DNA from: Bacillota bacterium
GTDB lineage: Bacteria; Bacillota; Clostridia; Lachnospirales; Lachnospiraceae
Reading direction: 5' to 3'
Assembly (NCBI GenBank): GCA_023439505.1
Contig: JAEXNR010000014.1
Location: 58,833 to 122,832 of the forward strand
Length of the DNA stretch: 64,000 nucleotides
Part shown: piece after piece, positions 17,347-26,318 of the stretch
How the letters are laid out: every line of letters starts with the position of its first letter
How positions within the stretch are numbered: the stretch's first letter is position 1
Translations under genes and position numbers: made by a program
Notes under the pieces: generated by a model
The model's input: the letters and a program-made list of their open reading frames with translations, nothing else
Databases searched by the model: none
What the model was told of the DNA's origin: nothing

Positions 17347-19619
17347 TGCTGTTTCGTAAAATGCTGCGTGACATGAAGTTACATAAGGCCCAATTTATTT
17401 CCATCTTCCTGATGTCATTTCTGGGCGTTTTTATTTACACCGGAATTAGCGGAGAATGGTATGGGCTACAGACCACGGTAAATCATTATTATGACAACTG
17501 CAATCTGGCCAATGCCTGGATCTATGGCAATAATTTTGATTTGACGGCAGTGACAGCAGTTGAACATATCGATGGGGTAACCGGAGTCCAGCGGAGACTC
17601 TCCCTTACTGCTACTGCTGATCTTGCCAACAAGCCGGAGCTTTCCTTACATTTTGTTGAGGAGAATAACATCTCGAAGTGTCATCTGATTGATGGTCAGG
17701 CTTTCGACAACATCAAAGACGGCATATGGCTGGATGACTCATTCGCCAAAGCACAGGGCTTAAAAGCAGGCGATCGTATTTCCATCAGTGCTCGGGGAAT
17801 TATCTTAAGTAAGCCTATTCTAGGAACCATCCTAAGTCCCGAATATGTCTATGGGATAGGAAGTAATGATGTGGTCCCGAATCATGCCAACTTTGGTTTT
17901 GCATATCTTCCTGCCATGGCATTCCCGTCCGCTGCCTCTATTTCCTATCCGGAGCTCTTAATCACTTATGCCCATAAAACGGATGAAGAGATGGAAAAAG
18001 CAATAGATCAGGCTTTGAACGGCCATTACAATGTATATATAAATCGGAATAACCTGCAGAGTTATCAGATTTTTGATCAGGAAATTAAACAGCATAAGTC
18101 TATGGCAAATGTATTTCCAGTTGCTTTTTTAGCCATTGCCTTATTAACCATTCTGACGACGATGACAAGAATGGTCAATAATCAGCGAACACAAATCGGT
18201 ACACTAAAAGCCATTGGTTTTCAACGAAGAAGCATCGTACTCCATTATATCTCCTTTGGTTTTTTCCTCTCCTTTTTGGGCTCTGTTTTAGGAAGTCTGA
18301 TCGGCCCTTTTACCATACCCAGATTATTCTATACTTCGTTAAAAACAGCATACACACTGCCTCAATGGAAGCCTGCCATCTCTCCCGCCTTTTATGGAAT
18401 GGCAATGATAACCACGCTGGCTTGCACCTTAATTACCTATCTTACATGCAGAATACAATTAAAGGATACGCCGTCTCAAACACTTCGTCCAAAAGCACCT
18501 AAGACAATGAAACGAAGCAAGCTTGAACACACCAGATTATGGTCAAACCTGAGCTTTCTCATTCAATGGAACCTACGTGATATATTCAGAAGCAAAGTTA
18601 GATCTGTGATGGCAATCATTGGTGTCCTTGGCTGTAGTGCACTTCTTGCCTGCGCGCTTGGAATGCAGGACAGCTTTAAAGATGTCATCTCCTGGGAATA
18701 TTCCGATATCAATCAGTTTACCACCAAGATTACCATGGATGAAAATGCATCACCCGAGCAAATTGCATCTATACAATCGGCATTCCATGGAGAGATCTTA
18801 ATGGAGGATGCAATTGAACTTAAGGCAAATAATAAGAAAAAAACCGGAGAATTGTTAGTCACAGATCATGTTACCTTAATCAAAGCAACCAGTCCCGCCC
18901 GTAAATTTATCCAGTTACCCGAAAATGGAATTGCTCTAAGTTATAAAATGGCACAACTACTCGGTGTAAAAAAAGGAGATCAAATCTCATGGCATAGATT
19001 TTCAGATGAGTCCTGGGTTGATACTACAGTAGATGAAATCTATCGCTCTCCTGTTTCCCAGGGTATCATTCTGACAAGGCAAACCTTTGAATCGCTTGGA
19101 TATCACTTTTCGCCTACTGCAATCGTCACAAATGAGAAGCTGGAAACTCTTCCACCCGTGGCATCAGCCATCTGGTCCATAGAAGATTTGACTGAAAGTT
19201 ACAAAACAATGACGGAAGCTATGAATACCCTCGTTTATATCATGATCTTAGCTGCAGCACTCCTTGCAATTGTTGTATTATATAATTTAGGGATTCTTTC
19301 CTTTACCGAAATGCAAAGGGAACTGGCTACTCTAAAGGTAATGGGATTTCAGACAGGAAAGCTTAGAAAGCTATTGGCAACACAGACTGTTTGGCTTAGT
19401 ATCATCGGGATTATCCTGGGCATTCCTTCGGGAATTGGCTTGTTACGATTCATGATGTCAACCATGGGGGATAATTTTGATATGATGTGTATTGTATCCC
19501 TGCGTTCCATTCTGCTCAGCAGTGGATTAACATTTGCTTTATCACTCTGTGTTAACCTGTTTTTCTCCGGAAGGTTAAAAAAAATCGACATGGTAAGCTC
19601 TTTAAAGGGCGTAGAATAA
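17346..19619 (+). CDS. ABC transporter permease, FtsX-type, two core domains
   Basis: Membrane subunit of the TetR-linked exporter, about 757 residues. One helix at about 15-35, a soluble extracytoplasmic domain, three helices around 255-375, then a helix near 425-445, a second soluble domain and three helices around 630-750. Each FtsX core has the typical cytoplasmic ELATLKVMGFQ or IGTLKAIGFQ coupling motif after its first core helix. The ATG at 17346 overlaps the ATPase stop (TGATG); two upstream in-frame alternatives are TTG and GTG and less likely. Domain pattern as in lipoprotein/peptide exporters or toxic-compound pumps. Confidence 0.92.
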   Translation: MLFRKMLRDMKLHKAQFISIFLMSFLGVFIYTGISGEWYGLQTTVNHYYDNCNLANAWIYGNNFDLTAVTAVEHIDGVTGVQRRLSLTATADLANKPELSLHFVEENNISKCHLIDGQAFDNIKDGIWLDDSFAKAQGLKAGDRISISARGIILSKPILGTILSPEYVYGIGSNDVVPNHANFGFAYLPAMAFPSAASISYPELLITYAHKTDEEMEKAIDQALNGHYNVYINRNNLQSYQIFDQEIKQHKSMANVFPVAFLAIALLTILTTMTRMVNNQRTQIGTLKAIGFQRRSIVLHYISFGFFLSFLGSVLGSLIGPFTIPRLFYTSLKTAYTLPQWKPAISPAFYGMAMITTLACTLITYLTCRIQLKDTPSQTLRPKAPKTMKRSKLEHTRLWSNLSFLIQWNLRDIFRSKVRSVMAIIGVLGCSALLACALGMQDSFKDVISWEYSDINQFTTKITMDENASPEQIASIQSAFHGEILMEDAIELKANNKKKTGELLVTDHVTLIKATSPARKFIQLPENGIALSYKMAQLLGVKKGDQISWHRFSDESWVDTTVDEIYRSPVSQGIILTRQTFESLGYHFSPTAIVTNEKLETLPPVASAIWSIEDLTESYKTMTEAMNTLVYIMILAAALLAIVVLYNLGILSFTEMQRELATLKVMGFQTGKLRKLLATQTVWLSIIGIILGIPSGIGLLRFMMSTMGDNFDMMCIVSLRSILLSSGLTFALSLCVNLFFSGRLKKIDMVSSLKGVE

Positions 19620-19849
19620 AATACGCCAAAGAATAACATAAAGATTACTTTTCACACCCCATATAGGGCCACGATAAATAGTTCCGAAAGGGTACTGCTG
19701 CGTGATGCAACTAAGCGCGAGCGGCTCCGCTTGGGAAATGCTTGCTTTTTCTTAAATTAATGTTGTTATCTTCTGACGGAATGCTGTATACTGGTAGAAT
19801 AGCGCTATAACAATCTATGATAATGATGTGCACAGAAAGAAGGATGAAT

Positions 19850-20620
19850 ATGTCAGAAGAATTCTTAACAAAACAGTTTTTTATCACAGTTGCCGCAGGC
19901 AAGAGACTGATTGCAAAAGCCGTGATTTCACTTGGACAGATCAGGCAGGCTCTGGAAAATCATACCGTTGTAGTAATCGCCGGGACAACCAACTCTTATA
20001 TCGCCGAGGAATTGCTCCTGCAGTTGGATCAACTGGATGATTTTACAAAGGATACGTTTTTTAGGGGGATTACCACTGCACCGGGTGAAAAAGTAGAAGC
20101 CAGGGCCAATGGATACTTTAATCAGGATATTGTAATTGAAAAGGGAATGTGGAAGCGGCATGTTACCATCTACGATATTGCCTCTGATCTTGACCACGGT
20201 GATATCGTAATAAAGGGGGCCAATGCAGTTGATCCGGATAGAAAACAAGCTGGTATTTTAATCGGCAATCCCAGTGTGGGAACAACCGGGCCGATTCTTC
20301 AGGCAGTCATAGGAAAACGGGTGGAACTAATCCTGCCGGTGGGCCTGGAGAAACGGGTCTTTGGAGATATCTTTACCATTTCAGCAATATTAAATGCCCC
20401 CTCTTCTACCGGTCTTCGTATGTTTCCGGTAAGTGGTACGATTATTACAGAGCTGGAAGCAATCACGCTGCTGACCGGTGCATCTGCACAATTGGTAGCT
20501 GCCGGTGGAGTTATGAGCGCACAGGGCGGCTGTTGGATTGCAGTTACCGGAACCAAAGATCAACTTTCATCAACATCAGATCTGCTAAATGGTATCCTCA
20601 AGGAACCTCCGTTATTTTAG
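19850..20620 (+). CDS. Conserved-looking protein of unknown function
   Basis: 256 residues, soluble, not recognised. The sequence is rich in short beta-like runs and glycine (HTVVVIAGTTNSYIAEELL, GDIVIKGANAVDP, ILIGNPSVGTTGPIL, LVAAGGVMSAQGGCWIAVTG), giving the look of an alpha/beta enzyme or binding protein. There is no signal peptide. The start is taken at the ATG 9 bases past an AGAAGG site; two more upstream in-frame ATGs lack a site. It is transcribed alone, with a possible TATACT -10 near 19790. No pathway can be inferred from neighbours, which are both exporters. Confidence 0.75.
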   Translation: MSEEFLTKQFFITVAAGKRLIAKAVISLGQIRQALENHTVVVIAGTTNSYIAEELLLQLDQLDDFTKDTFFRGITTAPGEKVEARANGYFNQDIVIEKGMWKRHVTIYDIASDLDHGDIVIKGANAVDPDRKQAGILIGNPSVGTTGPILQAVIGKRVELILPVGLEKRVFGDIFTISAILNAPSSTGLRMFPVSGTIITELEAITLLTGASAQLVAAGGVMSAQGGCWIAVTGTKDQLSSTSDLLNGILKEPPLF

Positions 20621-20748
20621 TCCCACAAACAAGATAAGTTGGCAATGTTTCACTTATCATGATTAAAATCGAGAAGTCAGACAGGCAATGGGAATCCAGG
20701 TGCTGTCTGACTTCTTATCATTTCATTATCGTAAAGGGGTAATATAAA

Positions 20749-22419
20749 CTACCGGAATAAATCCAGTAATCGCTTCCAGAAACCTTCTTTTTCCACCTGA
20801 ACAGGAATCGTATTCTCTTGCTGATCTATCTTTTCGATTGCTGCAGTACGAAGAATAAATTGTACGGAATCCGGCGTAACCTTTCCGGGGGCTGCAAAGG
20901 ATACCACTGTAACGCCGGCAGGATCCTTTGACGTACCGGTCAAATCTTTTATCTCGGTCACTGCCTGGTCAACACCGTCTTTCATTTGCTCTTGCCCATC
21001 GATGAGCTGCTGTGTTTTGCCTGGTATCTCCGCTGCGGAATGATCAAGTTCAGAAAGACCATTACTGAGTTTGCCGACAGCGGAATAAACTTGCTTATTT
21101 CCATTGGCAATTGCATTATAACCTCCTGAAACCTGCTCAAATCCACCGGGCAGCTGCTGCATGCCGGCGTTAAATTTCTCATACTGTTTTGAAGTCTGTT
21201 TTACACCCTGCATATATCCGTCCAGATTCTGATTTAATTGATCCAGTCCGGATTGCAGCCCTTCCAAACCCTGAAGCTGCCCCAATACTGCCTGTGCCAA
21301 TTGAACCGTCTGAGGATCACCGCTTTGCATCATTGCCGTAGCCAGTGCACTTAATTCCTTCTTCATGGATAGCATAGAGGTAATTCCAGTCTCCAGATCC
21401 TGGTAACCGGAGGTGAGTTTCGAGCCATTCTGTGCAAGCTGCTTCAGTCCCTGATTCATCGCAGCGGACCCTTTAGAGACTTCTGTAAGATTGCTGCCAA
21501 AGGTATTTAATCCTTTTCCGAATTGATCCATTCCGGCAGATAACTGAGGGGTTCCCTTTGATAATTCATTCATGCCGTCAGCAATCTGTCCAATACCATC
21601 GGAAAGCTGCGATAATCCATCCTTTAACTTTACGGTGCCATCCGTCAGATCCTCCATACCTCCGGACATTTGATCAAAACCATCGGTCATTTCCTGCGTA
21701 TCAATTAAACCGGTCATGTCCGCCTTCATCATGGTAATATCCATGGCGGCCATGGAGAAATCATTTACATTCGCCTCTATTGCAAAATCCCCTGATGTAT
21801 TCGGTAATACGGTAAAATTTAGATTCTTCGTCTGACCTGCAATCATCTGAACTGCTCCCGGTGCACAAATCAGCGTCGTATTTTGCATATTCAGAGGAAC
21901 CGTAATCTGCATCATATAGTTCTTTCTGAAAAATTCCTGTGACAAAGGATTCTGATCTGCCTTAATATGCAGCGTAAGTTTTCCGGTTGCTCCGGAAAGC
22001 GCCTTTGCATCTACTATTTTTCCATCCAATTCATATGAAATGTTAAAGTTCCAGGGAAGTTCTCCCGACTTAAGGGTTCCCTGATAATAAAAGCCTTCCA
22101 TCGCTTGTGGTAAATCCCAGCTGACACTGTCCTCTGAAATGACGGGAGTCTTGTCACCGCTGAGATTTTTTACTTCACTATAATTCCCAAAGTCTTCATA
22201 AATTCCGTTTTGAGGAGTTTGTATATAATTGACCACATTCATATTTAAAATACTGCCATCATGATTAAGATTAATATAAACTGTTTCATCCTTATTTATT
22301 TGCTGAATCTGATTTGTCTCATTGGCAGCATTTACAGAATAGATTGAGTGATCCACATTAACGCCTATCAGTAAAACAACCAGCAATAAACAGATAATTT
22401 TATTTTTCATTTTCTTCAT
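20749..22419 (-). CDS. Secreted protein with YhgE/Pip-like Gly-heptad repeats, exporter partner
   Basis: About 556 residues with an N-terminal signal sequence (residues about 5-27, hydrophobic IICLLLVVLLIGV). A beta-rich region follows, then residues about 245-480 carry many repeats of the L..G...L..G type (LKDGLSQLSDGI, QIADGMNELSKGTPQLSAGM), characteristic of YhgE/Pip and MmpL-associated extracytoplasmic helical stalks. There is no clear C-terminal membrane anchor. The start codon was chosen for its eight-base distance from AAGGAG; it overlaps the end of the RND exporter gene. It probably works as the extracellular partner of that exporter. Confidence 0.82.
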   Translation of the reverse strand: MKKMKNKIICLLLVVLLIGVNVDHSIYSVNAANETNQIQQINKDETVYINLNHDGSILNMNVVNYIQTPQNGIYEDFGNYSEVKNLSGDKTPVISEDSVSWDLPQAMEGFYYQGTLKSGELPWNFNISYELDGKIVDAKALSGATGKLTLHIKADQNPLSQEFFRKNYMMQITVPLNMQNTTLICAPGAVQMIAGQTKNLNFTVLPNTSGDFAIEANVNDFSMAAMDITMMKADMTGLIDTQEMTDGFDQMSGGMEDLTDGTVKLKDGLSQLSDGIGQIADGMNELSKGTPQLSAGMDQFGKGLNTFGSNLTEVSKGSAAMNQGLKQLAQNGSKLTSGYQDLETGITSMLSMKKELSALATAMMQSGDPQTVQLAQAVLGQLQGLEGLQSGLDQLNQNLDGYMQGVKQTSKQYEKFNAGMQQLPGGFEQVSGGYNAIANGNKQVYSAVGKLSNGLSELDHSAAEIPGKTQQLIDGQEQMKDGVDQAVTEIKDLTGTSKDPAGVTVVSFAAPGKVTPDSVQFILRTAAIEKIDQQENTIPVQVEKEGFWKRLLDLFR

Positions 22420-24589
22420 TTTCATTACTCCTTAAGCTCTGTTCTGTTTCAATCGATGCGACACTAACTTTATAATTCTCATTGGCAGCAGCTTCTTTCC
22501 GGTTCTTACCAGAGAATATCCGACGTAAGGTTCCTTCTTTTAATGTAAGCATTCGGATGGGCTTATCAAGAATAACCAAAAGCTGGGGTAATAAGATAAA
22601 TACCAGTAGTCCGCTTAATAATGCTCCTCTTCCTATGAGAGTTCCCAACTCAGAAATACCTTTAATACTGGATACCTGCCCCATGATAAAGCCTGCCGAA
22701 CAGAGAATTCCCGCAGAGGTAAGAATGGAACGTCCTGAATCAGAGATCGCCTTGGATGCTGCTTCCTTTTTCCCCATCTTCAATCTGTTATGCTGATATC
22801 TGTCTGTCAATAAAATGGCATAATCTATGGTTGCACCCAGCTGAATCGTACTGACAATCATATAACCGATAAAACTCAAGGTATTATGAAAGAAATAAGG
22901 CACGGACATATTAATCCAAATAGAGGATTCTATTACAAGGATCAGTATCCCCGGTATCAATATTGATTGAAAGGTTATTAATAGAATAAATGCCACAGCC
23001 AGAATTGAGATCAGGTTTACTCTTTGATAATCCACATCAACAACCGCTTTAATATCTCTTACACTGACGGAGGACCCTATCATTACATAATCACTGCCAT
23101 AAGATTGCTGCACTGTTTTCGAAATCTGGTCTATTGTTTCAAAGGCAGTCTGATCTTCTACCTCGGTATCCATATTGATGATCATTCTGTTATAGTGCTC
23201 TGACTGGAATTGATCCAGTACCTGAGTCGGGAGGAGCTCTCTTGCGATGGCAGGATCTGCAATTGTTACCAGTGCCTGAACACTCTCAATGTGATCCAGA
23301 TGCTGCAGATCTTTCGCCAGCTCAGTCTCTTTTGCAATATTTCCTGTGGGAACCATGACAACGACCGGATTAAATCGTCCGAAAATCTTCTTGATATGTT
23401 CTTCCTCCAGGGCAGGCTTCGTCCCCTCACTGACAGCTACGGAGGATTCTCCATAGAGAAAATGATTGGACAACTGTGCTCTGAAAGCCGGTATCGCCAT
23501 AATTAAAAGTATTGCTACGATAACATAACGTAATTTAATGATGACTTTTCCAAACTTTTCAAAGGATGGAAGAAAGGGACGATGATGCGTCTTCTCAATA
23601 TACTTATCACATAAAATTGCCAGTGCGGGAAGCAGGAATAATACGCAGATCAGACTGAGTAAAATACCTTTTGCAAGTACCATTCCCATATCCATCCCGA
23701 TGCCATATCGCATGAACATTAAAGCAACAAATCCTGCTACCGTAGTCAGGGAACTGGCTGATATAGAGGAAAAGGCTTTATATACGGCACGTCGCATAGC
23801 ATCTTCCACACCTGCACCCAGCGCTCTCTCTTCCGCAAAACGGTGCAGCAGGAAAATCGAGTAATCCATTGCAATGGCAAATTGCAGCACTCCGGCACAC
23901 ATTTGTGTCATAAAGGAGATACTGGGAAAGATCACATTAGTTCCCATATTAATCAATACGGAAATTCCAATGACGGTAATAAATAACAATGGTTCCAGCC
24001 AGGAACTGGTGGCCAGAAATAATATTAATAAAAAGATTGGAACAACAAAAGCTACGATTGTAATGATTTCACTTGACGTTGTATCTCTCATTGCCTTAGC
24101 GGCAACTGCCGGCCCTCGGATTGCAACCTTATCTCCCGCGATGGTCCGGATCTCATCCAGCGCGGCACCGGTTTTCAGGCTGTAATCATCTTCCTCAAAT
24201 ACGATCTGGAATAGGGCGGCATTCTCCTGATAAAAGGGTGCAACGCTATTCTGATCCAGATATTCAATGGGTTTTTGAAGGTCTGCGACATCATCCAGCC
24301 AGGTAACTGATTTGATTCCGTCAATCTTTGCAATTTTATCTTTCACGATCTTTGCTTGGGGAATACTGATATCATATATCATCACCTGGGCAGATCCTGT
24401 TACTCCAAATTCCTTCTCCAGTATTTCCACTGACTTTTTTGTTTCCATATCATCAGGTAAATACTGACTCATATTATAATTCACCTTAACGCTTGATACG
24501 AAAAACATCGAAATAATCGATGAGACCCCAAAGAAAATCAGTATGGCAATGCGATATTTTACGATCCATCTAGCTAAATTTTTCAGCAT
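22400..24589 (-). CDS. RND/MMPL-family exporter
   Basis: 729-residue membrane transporter of the MMPL/RND superfamily. Helix 1 lies at about 12-32; an extracytoplasmic porter domain follows, then a cluster of helices at about 175-340 with the VLQFAIAMDYSIFLLHRF proton-relay helix. A second copy of this layout ends with the matching TIQLGATIDYAILLTDRY helix near 590. The aspartates in these two DYxxxL motifs are the expected proton-coupling residues. AAGGAG precedes the ATG by eight bases. Forms an operon with the secreted Gly-heptad protein and is preceded by a TetR gene and palindromic operator, suggesting inducible efflux of a lipid or drug. Confidence 0.93.
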   Translation of the reverse strand: MLKNLARWIVKYRIAILIFFGVSSIISMFFVSSVKVNYNMSQYLPDDMETKKSVEILEKEFGVTGSAQVMIYDISIPQAKIVKDKIAKIDGIKSVTWLDDVADLQKPIEYLDQNSVAPFYQENAALFQIVFEEDDYSLKTGAALDEIRTIAGDKVAIRGPAVAAKAMRDTTSSEIITIVAFVVPIFLLILFLATSSWLEPLLFITVIGISVLINMGTNVIFPSISFMTQMCAGVLQFAIAMDYSIFLLHRFAEERALGAGVEDAMRRAVYKAFSSISASSLTTVAGFVALMFMRYGIGMDMGMVLAKGILLSLICVLFLLPALAILCDKYIEKTHHRPFLPSFEKFGKVIIKLRYVIVAILLIMAIPAFRAQLSNHFLYGESSVAVSEGTKPALEEEHIKKIFGRFNPVVVMVPTGNIAKETELAKDLQHLDHIESVQALVTIADPAIARELLPTQVLDQFQSEHYNRMIINMDTEVEDQTAFETIDQISKTVQQSYGSDYVMIGSSVSVRDIKAVVDVDYQRVNLISILAVAFILLITFQSILIPGILILVIESSIWINMSVPYFFHNTLSFIGYMIVSTIQLGATIDYAILLTDRYQHNRLKMGKKEAASKAISDSGRSILTSAGILCSAGFIMGQVSSIKGISELGTLIGRGALLSGLLVFILLPQLLVILDKPIRMLTLKEGTLRRIFSGKNRKEAAANENYKVSVASIETEQSLRSNENEENEK

Positions 24590-24695
24590 TTTTTAACTCC
24601 TTTAATCTAAATCTTTATAAAATACATGTATGTAAAATTATTTATTATTTTCTCCTTCTTTCCAGCCTCCTATTCTGTCTCAGACAATGCTTTTT

Positions 24696-24717
24696 AAAAT
24701 GAACATTTGTTCATTTT
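24696..24717 (-). promoter_or_regulatory. Palindromic operator ahead of the RND exporter
   Basis: AAAATGAACA and TGTTCATTTT flank a TT centre, giving a 22-bp near-perfect dyad. It lies 33 bases past the stop of the TetR gene and about 107 bases upstream of the exporter start. The TetR protein encoded next to it is the likely binder; an internal promoter for the exporter is implied but no strong -35/-10 was seen. Confidence 0.55.
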
Positions 24718-24749
24718 TAGTCCAAAAAATAAAGTCTTTTCCCAGTAAA

Positions 24750-25355
24750 TCACTTGATCAAATACTGAAATCTGCGATAAAAATCATCAAAGTATACCAC
24801 CAGAAGTTGTTCAAATAATTCTTTGATCTTGTCTGTTTCACTATACTTTCTAAGGACAATAAATATTCCTTCCACAAAGGACGCAGATATCACATAAGAA
24901 AAATCATCCAGGTCAACGGAAGCACCCTTTTCTTTTAAAATGGGAATAAGCTCCATCTTGATACGATAATTAATCAATCGGATCAGTTCATCCTTAATAT
25001 CCTCATATTTCGAGCCCTGACTTTTATCGATCATAATCATTAACTCTGTCTGATATCTGGAATAAAAATCCATTATAATTGTTACGATATCCTCTGTAAT
25101 CAAGTGGATCGCGACCTGGTTATTCTGCGTCTGATACGAATCGAATACCATAGACGTGAACTTTGTATATACCGGTTCGATAATCGTATTAAATAACTCA
25201 TCCTTATTCTTAAAGTAGCGATAAACATTTCCAATGGCAACCCCTGCATGTGCTGCAATTGTTCGTACGGAAGAATCCTTATACCCCTTCTCTTTAAATT
25301 CCATCAATGCAGCCGCAATGATATTACTGCGAATCTCATCCTTTAAGTATTGCAT
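24750..25355 (-). CDS. TetR-family regulator of the RND exporter
   Basis: 201-residue TetR-type protein. The helix-turn-helix is at about residues 10-55 (AALMEFKEKGYKDSSVRTIA, HAGVAIGNVYRYFKNKDELF). The C-terminal domain is helical and presumably binds the inducer. The start is the ATG with GGGGGT seven bases upstream; the longer frame has no site. Same strand as, and directly upstream of, the RND exporter, with a dyad operator between them. It is preceded by a truncated ABC ATPase gene, so the locus has been rearranged. Confidence 0.9.
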   Translation of the reverse strand: MQYLKDEIRSNIIAAALMEFKEKGYKDSSVRTIAAHAGVAIGNVYRYFKNKDELFNTIIEPVYTKFTSMVFDSYQTQNNQVAIHLITEDIVTIIMDFYSRYQTELMIMIDKSQGSKYEDIKDELIRLINYRIKMELIPILKEKGASVDLDDFSYVISASFVEGIFIVLRKYSETDKIKELFEQLLVVYFDDFYRRFQYLIK

Positions 25356-25427
25356 AAGTGAACCCCCGTTCATCATTGAAAACATTCTAACATCATACTA
25401 TTCAAAAGTAAAGAACTATGAACCTGT

Positions 25428-25610
25428 TTATAAAAAATTTAGAATCTGCTTCGAAGCATGCCCTACGATTAACCGAATCATCGTCGTCTTTCCTGCACCT
25501 GACGGTCCGACCAAACCGAATATTTCATTTTCACTCATCTCAAGATTTAACTCTTTTATGATATTTTGCTTCTTAAATGATTTGGTGACCTGATTCATTA
25601 CGATTCTCAT
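25428..25610 (-). pseudogene. Truncated ABC transporter ATPase remnant
   Basis: Encodes only the first 60 residues of an ABC ATPase, through Walker A (LVGPSGAGKTT) and MIRLIVG, then switches to an unrelated tail and stops. No signature motif, Walker B or H-loop follows, and no permease gene is adjacent. AAAGGA lies upstream of the ATG, so the 5' end of the gene looks intact. The original gene probably continued into an ABC-2 drug exporter now lost by deletion next to the TetR gene. A 60-residue product would be non-functional as an ATPase. Confidence 0.75.
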
Positions 25611-25690
25611 ATACCGAGTTCCTTTCCGTTGCAGCCTTACCATCAGTTATTCCCTTATGTTTCGTTCCAGTCAATGGAAGTGCGGACCCT

Positions 25691-26287
25691 TTATTCGGAA
25701 ATCTCCTCTTCCAGCAAGGAAACTATCTGCTTCAGGGAAAGATCAAACGCTTCGTCGGAAGAATTATGGAAGATTAAGAGATCATCTTTCACATCAGGAT
25801 GATCCAGGGACAGCGGAACCTCAAAATTACATCCGGCAATATATTGATCCCAGTTGGCAAGTTTCCAGGTGTCTCTGTCCGAATTGCGCTCAATCATTCT
25901 CTGCCTGCAGACTTCGATGGATGTCTCTACCCAGATCACCACCAGACTTGCATTCTTCACCTGTAATTTATCTTTCAAGTCCTTAATATAGTTGTCGTCG
26001 CGGATTTCTCTGGTGAAGGGTGCATTGATCAACACAAGATCATCATAATCCAATGCTTCCAGTGCCAAGGCCACGATGACCTCATATTCATAATCTCTGA
26101 TGTTCTCTTCAAAAAACTGAGAGCTTCTGTTATAGGGTTCATCGGCCGCCTTAAAAATCTGCTTTGACAAACAGATCAATGTGTCCTTATCCAGATAGAC
26201 GATATGCTTTAATGCCTTAGCCAGTTGTTTTGATACATAAGTCTTCCCACAGGCAGGGGGGGAAGTTACTAAGATTAATTTTTTCAT
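25691..26287 (-). CDS. P-loop ATPase/kinase-like protein
   Basis: 198-residue AAA-type/zeta-toxin-like kinase fold. Walker A is TSPPACGKTY at the N terminus, followed by a DKDTL aspartate motif and, after about residue 90, an INAPF segment, a VIWVETSIEVCRQRMIER strand-helix and arginine-containing lid. This arrangement fits small-molecule or antibiotic kinases of the AAA_33 group. The substrate is unknown. It lies 31 bases downstream of the M20 peptidase stop on the same strand and may be co-transcribed with it. Confidence 0.75.
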   Translation of the reverse strand: MKKLILVTSPPACGKTYVSKQLAKALKHIVYLDKDTLICLSKQIFKAADEPYNRSSQFFEENIRDYEYEVIVALALEALDYDDLVLINAPFTREIRDDNYIKDLKDKLQVKNASLVVIWVETSIEVCRQRMIERNSDRDTWKLANWDQYIAGCNFEVPLSLDHPDVKDDLLIFHNSSDEAFDLSLKQIVSLLEEEISE

Positions 26288-26318
26288 AAAGGATCCTCAC
26301 CTATTTGTAATTATTTTA

